From assembly GCA_900554985.1 (NCBI GenBank), contig USJQ01000048.1:1-7594 (forward strand): DNA of 7,594 nt. Reading direction: 5' to 3'. Shown here piece after piece: positions 1-7,594 of this stretch (within the stretch, counting starts at the first letter, position 1; every line of letters starts with the position of its first letter). Source of the DNA: an uncultured Collinsella sp. (GTDB lineage: Bacteria > Actinomycetota > Coriobacteriia > Coriobacteriales > Coriobacteriaceae). Below the pieces are notes generated by a model, which made no database searches, was not told the DNA's origin, and saw only the letters and a program-made list of their open reading frames with translations. The position numbers and the translations under genes are program-made.

Positions 1-1412
1 TCAACGACCTGTTCGATATCTGCGAGGCGGCGCATCACGTGCCCGAGTGGATCATCATCTGCGGCATCGAGATTATCGGCTCGTTTGTGATCCTCTTTAC
101 CATCGCCCCGGTGCTGGCGCTCGCCATGGCCGTGGTGACGGCGGCGTTTGCGGTCATCATGTTTTGGCAGAACATGCGCATGCGCGAGGTCTTTAGCGAC
201 AACCGCAAAAAGATCAGCGGCATCAATGCGCAGCTGCAGGATTCGCTGGCGGGCATGCGCGTGGTCAAGAGCTTTGCCAATGAGGAGACCGAACGCTTCA
301 AGTTCCGCGCCTCAAACAATCGCTATCTTTCGTCCAAGGAGAACATGTATCACGCCATGGGCGTCTATACCGCGACGTATGGCCTGCTTTCGGGTGTGCT
401 CTATGTGATCGTGGTGTTGCTGGGCGGCTGGCTGGTCGCCCAGGGGCAGCTGCAGGCGGTCGATATGGCGACCTTTGCACTCTATATTTCGCTGTTCTGC
501 ACGCCGCTCGAGACACTCGTCAATTCGGCCGAAACGTATCAGAAGGCTATCGCCGGCTTTAAGCGTATGGACGAGGTGCTCTCGACCGCGCCGGATATCC
601 AGGACAAGCCGGGCGCTACGGATCTGCAGGTGACTGCCGGCGCCGTGGAGTATCACGACGTGTGCTTTAACTACGAGGATGTTGAGCTGGGCGAGGGCGA
701 TGCCGACGAGCGTACCGTTATCGACCATATGGACCTGTCCATCAAGCCCGGGCAGACCATCGCTTTGGTTGGCCCTTCGGGCGGTGGCAAGTCCACGACC
801 TGTTCGCTGCTGCCGCGCTTTTATGACGTGGCCGCCGGATCCATTAGCATCGACGGCCAGGACGTGCGCGATGTGACGCAGCAGAGCCTGCGTCGCGCCA
901 TCGGCCTGGTGCAGCAGGATGTCTATCTGTTTGACGGCACGATTGGCGAGAACATCGCCTACGGCAAGCCGGGCGCTACGGCAGGAGAGATCGCCGAGGC
1001 CGCCCGTCGCGCCAACATCGATGCCTTTATCGAGTCGCTTCCACAGGGCTATGACACGGTCGTGGGCGAGCGCGGCAGCCGTCTTTCGGGCGGACAGAAA
1101 CAGCGCGTTGCCATCGCGCGCGTGTTTCTCAAGAATCCCAAAATCTTGATCTTGGACGAGGCGACGAGTGCTTTGGATAACGAGAGCGAGGAGGCGGTCC
1201 AGGAGTCGCTCGAAGAGCTGGCACGCGACCGTACCACAATCATCATCGCCCACCGTCTCTCGACCATTAAACACGCCGATGAGATTGCGACCGTTGAGCA
1301 TGGTCGCGTTGTGGAGCGTGGCACGCACGAGGAGCTTCTCGCCCGTGGCGGCACCTATGCCCGTTACTATCGAATGCAGTTCGAAGGTGCGCGTGCGCAC
1401 GAGCTCGACTGA
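1..1412 (+). CDS. ABC exporter, fused permease and ATPase, 5' end missing
   Basis: This is the last 469 codons of a type-1 ABC exporter half-transporter, expected to act as a dimer in the cytoplasmic membrane. Substrate unknown. The frame is open to the window edge, so the real start lies upstream; the GTG at 39 is internal. The first residues (NDLFDI...AHH) resemble the intracellular loop of this family, so roughly 110-130 residues are missing. Four hydrophobic stretches follow: two at about 48-165 and two at about 350-520. The ATPase domain has Walker A GPSGGGKST at 771-797 (Lys codon 789), Q-loop QQDVYLFDG near 912-938, signature LSGGQKQR at 1083-1106, Walker B with catalytic Glu at 1158, and the H-loop His at 1251. 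All key residues are intact, so it should be an active ATPase. The ATPase domain carries a small acidic insertion before Walker A. Fused exporters of this kind are often encoded in pairs, so a partner may lie upstream. Confidence 0.95.
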   Translation, partial: NDLFDICEAAHHVPEWIIICGIEIIGSFVILFTIAPVLALAMAVVTAAFAVIMFWQNMRMREVFSDNRKKISGINAQLQDSLAGMRVVKSFANEETERFKFRASNNRYLSSKENMYHAMGVYTATYGLLSGVLYVIVVLLGGWLVAQGQLQAVDMATFALYISLFCTPLETLVNSAETYQKAIAGFKRMDEVLSTAPDIQDKPGATDLQVTAGAVEYHDVCFNYEDVELGEGDADERTVIDHMDLSIKPGQTIALVGPSGGGKSTTCSLLPRFYDVAAGSISIDGQDVRDVTQQSLRRAIGLVQQDVYLFDGTIGENIAYGKPGATAGEIAEAARRANIDAFIESLPQGYDTVVGERGSRLSGGQKQRVAIARVFLKNPKILILDEATSALDNESEEAVQESLEELARDRTTIIIAHRLSTIKHADEIATVEHGRVVERGTHEELLARGGTYARYYRMQFEGARAHELD

Positions 1413-1431
1413 TTGATATGACAGGAAGTTT

Positions 1432-2397
1432 ATGGCTGACAAGAACCCTTTGACTCCGGAAGAAGTGACGGAGTTATTCTCCGAAATCGATGCATCCGGT
1501 GTCTTGGATCCCACGCTTGCCAAAAAGCGAACCGAGCGCATGCGTGAGAAGGAGGCTGCGGCCAAGCGCGGTGACAAAGCGGCGCTAGCGCAGCTGCGCA
1601 GCGAGGACCGCGCGAGCCAGGCAAAACATATCGACCCGCTGTCCGAGGACGATCCTTCGGGCTCGCAGGTGAGCCATACCATTACGAAGACTGCCATGGC
1701 CGTGGTTATCGGCATCTTGGTGCTGATCGTGGGCATGCAGATTGGCTACGGCGTGATGCGTCGTCTGAACACCGCCAACCTGTCCGAGAGCGTTTCGGTC
1801 GATACCGTTTCGACGGCGCTGAAGGGCGGCCTCGAGTGGGGCAACGGCTTTACGCAGTTCCCGCTCGACTTTACCGTCGATGAAGCCGATGAGCGTACGG
1901 GCACGGTCGAGGTGACGGTGTTGGACACATCGTCTGCCAACGAGCTCGAGCTGCTGTCCAACGGGCAGATTCAGGCCGCGGCGCTTGCGACCAACGCGTT
2001 GCTCAACGATAAGATCGACCGCGTGGTGTATAACGTGCATGCCTATATCGACGAGGATAGCAACATTCAGCACGATTCCTTCTTTGGCATGTTTCCCGCC
2101 CAGGGCCACCAGAGCGCCATTTTGACGTTCGTGTGGACCAAGAGCTCATTCAACGCCACGAGTATCGACTGGAAGATGCGCATCGTGAGTATGGATGACA
2201 CCATCGCCGAGCGCATTCAGAAGCAGGTGAACTCGGTGTCGTCGTTGATTGAGGATCCGGTGGTGAGCCAGACCAAGATTGACGAGGAAAAGGCCGAACG
2301 TGACCTGGAGCATCGTCTGCGTGGTCGCGAGATTTTCCGCGGCGGCAAGCCCGACCGAACGCCGTCCGATCTGCTGGGACAGGACAAGAAAAAGTAA
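1432..2397 (+). CDS. Single-pass membrane protein of unknown function
   Basis: I do not recognise this 321-residue protein. Residues 1-86 are charged and probably partly helical (rich in K, R, E and A at 31-65). One strongly hydrophobic helix spans about 87-108. Residues about 119-270 look like a folded domain of alternating strands and helices, and 281-321 form a highly charged tail ending in KKK. There is no signal peptide, no lipobox and not one cysteine. Orientation is uncertain: an Arg pair follows the helix, while the stretch just before it is mostly acidic. The ATG is preceded by AGGAAG at 1423-1428, a short 3-base spacing. No plausible alternative start fits better. It begins 19 bases after the ABC exporter stop and ends just before a terminator, so it is probably co-transcribed with the exporter. 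A role as an accessory or extracytoplasmic partner of that exporter is only a guess from position. Confidence 0.88.
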   Translation: MADKNPLTPEEVTELFSEIDASGVLDPTLAKKRTERMREKEAAAKRGDKAALAQLRSEDRASQAKHIDPLSEDDPSGSQVSHTITKTAMAVVIGILVLIVGMQIGYGVMRRLNTANLSESVSVDTVSTALKGGLEWGNGFTQFPLDFTVDEADERTGTVEVTVLDTSSANELELLSNGQIQAAALATNALLNDKIDRVVYNVHAYIDEDSNIQHDSFFGMFPAQGHQSAILTFVWTKSSFNATSIDWKMRIVSMDDTIAERIQKQVNSVSSLIEDPVVSQTKIDEEKAERDLEHRLRGREIFRGGKPDRTPSDLLGQDKKK

Positions 2398-2403
2398 GAC
2401 GCC

Positions 2404-2443
2404 ATCATCCCGCGTGAGCCACAAGCCCCGCGGGATGATTTTT
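2404..2443 (+). terminator. Intrinsic terminator after the membrane protein gene
   Basis: A perfect 11-bp stem pairs ATCATCCCGCG (2404-2414) with CGCGGGATGAT (2429-2439). The loop is 14 bases, and a run of T (2439-2443) follows. It starts 7 bases after the stop codon at 2397. It should end transcripts from the exporter operon and insulate carAB. There is no T-run on the other side, so it looks one-directional. Confidence 0.92.
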
Positions 2444-2465
2444 CTGGGACGGGGATTAAAAAATC

Positions 2466-2508
2466 ATTATGCATAGAAAGTCATAATTATCATTTCGTAA
2501 ACATTTCG
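2466..2508. promoter_or_regulatory. AT-rich region with possible operator repeats upstream of carA
   Basis: The stretch from about 2455 to 2518 is very AT-rich compared with the surrounding genes. It holds an inverted repeat, ATTATG (2466-2471) and CATAAT (2482-2487), whose centres are 16 bp apart. It also holds a direct repeat CATTTCG at 2491-2497 and 2502-2508, with an 11-bp period of about one helical turn. A half-site TGCATA (2470-2475) loosely recalls arginine-repressor boxes, which control carAB in some bacteria, but the match is weak. The AT-richness may also simply help the promoter open or bind RNA polymerase. No regulator can be assigned. Confidence 0.3.
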
Positions 2509-2540
2509 ATGAAATTAACGCCATGAGGCATGCTTGCGGT

Positions 2541-2546
2541 TACAAT
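2541..2546 (+). promoter_or_regulatory. Probable -10 element of the carAB promoter
   Basis: TACAAT matches the TATAAT consensus at five of six positions. It would start transcription at about 2552-2555, giving a leader of roughly 50 bases that contains exactly the PyrR hairpin and the ribosome binding site. There is no good -35 box at 16-18 bases; the nearest candidate, TTAACG at 2515-2520, is 20 bases away. The element is flanked by GCGGT (2536-2540) and ACCGC (2547-2551), a 5-bp inverted repeat that could be an operator or chance. Confidence 0.45.
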
Positions 2547-2567
2547 ACCGCGAGGCCTAACTACACA

Positions 2568-2598
2568 CCTTTAAGCCGGTCCTGTGAGACCGGGAAGG
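2568..2598 (+). promoter_or_regulatory. PyrR-binding RNA hairpin in the carA leader
   Basis: The upper stem pairs CCGGTC (2576-2581) with GACCGG (2588-2593) around the loop CTGTGA. A lower stem pairs CCTT (2568-2571) with AAGG (2595-2598), with an internal loop TAAG on one side and G on the other. The segment 2578-2591 fits the Bacillus PyrR-site consensus ARUCCNGNGAGGYU at 11 of 14 positions. The three differences are A to G, G to A and U to C, and each falls in a base pair that stays paired. In Bacillus, PyrR with UMP binds such loops to cause attenuation; in Mycobacterium smegmatis it represses translation. Here the 3' strand of the lower stem is part of the Shine-Dalgarno sequence and no terminator follows before the start codon, so translational repression of carA by PyrR-UMP is the likely mechanism (inference). 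The pyrR gene is not in this window. Confidence 0.8.
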
Positions 2599-2600
2599 AG
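2595..2600 (+). promoter_or_regulatory. Ribosome binding site of carA
   Basis: AAGGAG lies 4 bases before ATG 2605, and this decides the start. An in-frame GTG at 2584 lies inside the PyrR hairpin loop and has no such site, so it is not used. The first four bases of this site would be paired in the lower stem of the PyrR hairpin. Confidence 0.85.
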
Positions 2601-2604
2601 AATT

Positions 2605-4038
2605 ATGGCGAACAACCATACTGCGGGCGCTGCCGCCCGCACCTTCGCGCCCAGCGAGCTTTGCCAGCGTATGCTGGCCAAAACCAGCAAGGGCACCTGC
2701 GGTCCCTGCATCCTGTATCTTGAGGATGGGACCATTTTTTATGGACGTGCATGCGGCGCCGAGGGCACCGCGACCGGCGAAGTCTGCTTCAACACCTCGC
2801 TCGAGGGCTACTTTGAGGTCATGACCGACCCGAGCTATGCCGGCCAAATCGTAACCATGACCTATCCGCAGATCGGCAACTACGGTATCGACGAGACCGA
2901 CGTCCAGTCGGCCTTCCCCGGCGACGCCGTGCGCCCTGCGAGCGCTCCGGCTATGCGCGGCATGATCGTTCGCGACATGTGCGCCACGCCTTCTAACTGG
3001 CGCTCGGCCGTCAGCGTGCCGGAGTACCTGCGCGCTCACGGCATCGTCGCTATCGAGGGTATCGACACCCGCGCTCTGGTGCGCCATCTGCGCGACAATG
3101 GTTCCAAGATGGGCATTATCTCGACCGAGATCTTCGACGTCGACGAGCTTGCCGAGCGTCTGGCCGCAGCGCCCACGCTGGTAGGCGAGAACCTGGTCAA
3201 GACCGTAAGCTGCCCCGCGCCCCACGAGTTTGTGGCCGCCGACCTGCCTGCCACGCATGACTTTGCGCTTTCGGCTGCCGCTCCTGCCCGTCACAAAGTG
3301 GTCGCCTACGACTGCGGTGTGAAGCGCGGCATTCTGGAGGGGCTGGTCCGCGCCGGCTGCGACCTTACCGTCGTGCCGTGGGATACGCCCGCCCAACAGG
3401 TGCTCGACATGAATCCCGATGGTGTCTTTTTGTCCAATGGCCCCGGCGACCCCGACGCCGTGGTGGAGACCTATGAGCAGGTGCAGCAGCTGATCGGCAA
3501 GGTGCCGGTCTTTGGCATTTGCCTTGGTCACCAGATGATCAGCCTGGCCTGCGGCGCCCAGATGGAAAAGCTTAAGTTCGGTCACCGCGGTGGCAACCAG
3601 CCGGTCATGAACCTGGTAAGTCGTCGCGTGGAGATTACCGCGCAAAACCATGGCTTTGGCCTGCTGTTCCCCAGCTTGGGCAAGCTTGTCCCCGAGCTTT
3701 CCGGCGGCGAGACCGAGCATGCGGCCGATGGAGATCTGCGCGTCTGGGTGCGCCGCGGCATCGCGCCGGTCGTGATGAACGAGCGCTTTGGCCGCATTCG
3801 CCTGACACATGTGAACCTTAACGACGGCACCGCCGAGGGCGTCCAGCTGCTCGACGCCCCGTGCTTCTCGGTCCAGTACCACCCCGAGGCCTCGCCTGGC
3901 CCCACCGATGCCCACTATCTCTTTACCGCCTTTACGCGACTCATGGACGGCGAGGAGAACTACCTGGACATCGACACCGCGAAGGACCGTCTTGCCGGAT
4001 GGAACTTTGCCGACGCTACCGAGACCGAGGAGAACTAA
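2605..4038 (+). CDS. carA: Carbamoyl-phosphate synthase small (glutaminase) subunit
   Basis: CarA hydrolyses glutamine and passes ammonia through a tunnel to CarB. From ATG 2605 it has 477 residues, against 382 in E. coli. The N-terminal small-chain domain starts near residue 36 (ILYLEDGT) and includes the [13 protein letters not shown] and YPQIGNYG motifs. The class-I glutaminase domain starts near 290 and carries SNGPGDP (Asn278 just before it), GICLGHQ with nucleophile Cys306, QNHGF at 347-351, and HPEASPGP with His426 and Glu428, so the catalytic triad is complete. Relative to E. coli (from memory) there is a 30-residue N-terminal extension with Cys20 and a CGPC motif at 32-35. There is also an insertion of about 36 residues between QNHGF and the following RLTH, and a longer C-terminal tail. 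It is the first gene after the PyrR-type leader; carB follows after one base, so translation is probably coupled. Confidence 0.98.
   Translation: MANNHTAGAAARTFAPSELCQRMLAKTSKGTCGPCILYLEDGTIFYGRACGAEGTATGEVCFNTSLEGYFEVMTDPSYAGQIVTMTYPQIGNYGIDETDVQSAFPGDAVRPASAPAMRGMIVRDMCATPSNWRSAVSVPEYLRAHGIVAIEGIDTRALVRHLRDNGSKMGIISTEIFDVDELAERLAAAPTLVGENLVKTVSCPAPHEFVAADLPATHDFALSAAAPARHKVVAYDCGVKRGILEGLVRAGCDLTVVPWDTPAQQVLDMNPDGVFLSNGPGDPDAVVETYEQVQQLIGKVPVFGICLGHQMISLACGAQMEKLKFGHRGGNQPVMNLVSRRVEITAQNHGFGLLFPSLGKLVPELSGGETEHAADGDLRVWVRRGIAPVVMNERFGRIRLTHVNLNDGTAEGVQLLDAPCFSVQYHPEASPGPTDAHYLFTAFTRLMDGEENYLDIDTAKDRLAGWNFADATETEEN
4027..4032 (+). promoter_or_regulatory. Ribosome binding site of carB, inside carA
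   Basis: GAGGAG lies within the last codons of carA, 7 bases before ATG 4040. It sets the carB start, which is separated from the carA stop (4036-4038) by a single base. In-frame sequence upstream of 4040 (open back to about 3908) overlaps carA and does not resemble CarB. Confidence 0.85.
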
Positions 4039-4039
4039 C

Positions 4040-7338
<3,299 letters not shown>

Positions 7339-7354
<16 letters not shown>

Positions 7355-7480
7355 TGTGACCTGGTCGGCCGGGGCGGCAGCCGGACACTTCCTCTCGGAA
7401 ACTGGGCTTCGCGAAGTTTTCCGAGAGGAAGGTCCGCCTCCCGCCCCGGCCTGCGGTGACTTGGCCACACCGTGTGCTGC
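7339..7480. repeat. 142-base nested palindromic element at the carB 3' end
   Basis: Four paired blocks nest in order. The outer one is GCAGCACACGGTGT (7339-7352) with ACACCGTGTGCTGC (7467-7480), a perfect 14 bp. Next is GGCCGGGGCGG (7367-7377) with CCGCCCCGGCC (7441-7451), a perfect 11 bp. Then CGGAC (7382-7386) pairs with GTCCG (7432-7436). The inner stem is 7388-7403 with 7415-7431, 16 bp with one bulged T, around an 11-base loop GGGCTTCGCGA. About 46 base pairs form one long interrupted hairpin. The two longest arms are too long to be chance in so short a region. The last four carB codons and the T of its stop codon are in the outer left arm. No T-run follows, so it is not a classical terminator, although it could slow transcription or protect the carAB mRNA 3' end. 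It could also be a MITE-like or REP-like insertion; I see no clear target duplication and no transposase. Confidence 0.8.
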
Positions 7481-7594
7481 CGAAGGGGCTTTGCGTGATG
7501 ACTAGGGCTAAATAAAAGGCTCTGTTAGACCAAATTTGACACGATCGGCTGTTCGTCGAACCGGAAAATAATCGGGCTATCCCCGCCCATCGCG
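7481..7594. other. Unassigned tail after the palindromic element
   Basis: No gene can be assigned in these 114 bases. On the minus strand a frame is open from the window edge to a TAA at 7525-7527 (22 codons, about three quarters ending in G or C). This could be the 3' end of a convergent gene, but two plus-strand frames are also open over the last 57 bases, so the support is weak. A perfect TTGACA occurs at 7536-7541 without a -10 at proper spacing. A short palindrome, GTTCG-T-CGAAC, lies at 7551-7561. I see no intrinsic terminator here. Confidence 0.3.

Noticed and set aside
312..1736. Long minus-strand open frame of 474 codons over the exporter gene
   Set aside because: It crosses the end of one clear gene and the start of the next, and its protein has no recognisable motif. 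It is a shadow of GC-rich coding sequence.
2523..2723. Plus-strand frame of 66 codons starting at ATG 2523, overlapping the carA start
   Set aside because: Its start lies upstream of the probable transcription start, it has no ribosome binding site, and it runs out of frame into carA. A regulatory leader peptide is not supported.
7388..7431. Inner stem of the palindrome as an ordinary intrinsic terminator of carAB
   Set aside because: The stem is strong, but it is followed by GTCCGCC rather than a run of T, and it is nested in longer pairing.
7536..7541. Perfect TTGACA -35 box
   Set aside because: No -10-like hexamer occurs at 16-18 bases; the first AT-rich hexamer is about 25 bases away.
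7551..7561. GTTCG-T-CGAAC palindrome as a LexA (SOS) box
   Set aside because: SOS boxes in Gram-positive bacteria have CGAAC and GTTCG in the opposite order with a 4-base spacer. Here the order and spacing are wrong.

Overview
This window comes from a GC-rich bacterium whose intergenic DNA is clearly richer in A+T than its genes. The codon usage, the gene style and a PyrR-type RNA site placed at a ribosome binding site suggest an actinobacterial lineage. My best guess is Coriobacteriia, Collinsella-like. That placement is an impression from the sequence, not a database result.

Layout, all on the + strand. (1) 1-1412: the 3' part of a fused permease/ATPase ABC exporter gene that begins upstream of the window. 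(2) 1432-2397: a 321-residue protein of unknown function with one membrane helix, 19 bases downstream and probably in the same operon. A strong intrinsic terminator at 2404-2443 closes that operon. (3) 2444-2604: an AT-rich upstream region with small repeats, a probable -10 element, and a short leader. The leader carries a near-consensus PyrR-binding hairpin whose lower stem would include part of the Shine-Dalgarno sequence. (4) 2605-4038 carA and 4040-7354 carB, one base apart, encode both subunits of carbamoyl-phosphate synthase. (5) 7339-7480: a 142-base nested inverted repeat that begins inside the last codons of carB. (6) 7481-7594: a tail with no assignable gene.

CarA releases ammonia from glutamine. 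CarB uses that ammonia, bicarbonate and two ATP to make carbamoyl phosphate for pyrimidine and arginine synthesis. CarB keeps the residues that bind UMP and ornithine in the E. coli enzyme. The same end product, UMP, may therefore act twice: through PyrR on carA translation and by allostery on CarB.

The points most worth a second look are the PyrR site over the carA ribosome binding site, the long palindromic element at the carB stop codon, and two lineage-type additions to CarA: a Cys-rich N-terminal extension with a CGPC motif, and an insertion of about 36 residues near the glutaminase active site. I see no CRISPR array, phage gene, transposase gene, tRNA or rRNA. Apart from these local features the window is ordinary housekeeping sequence.
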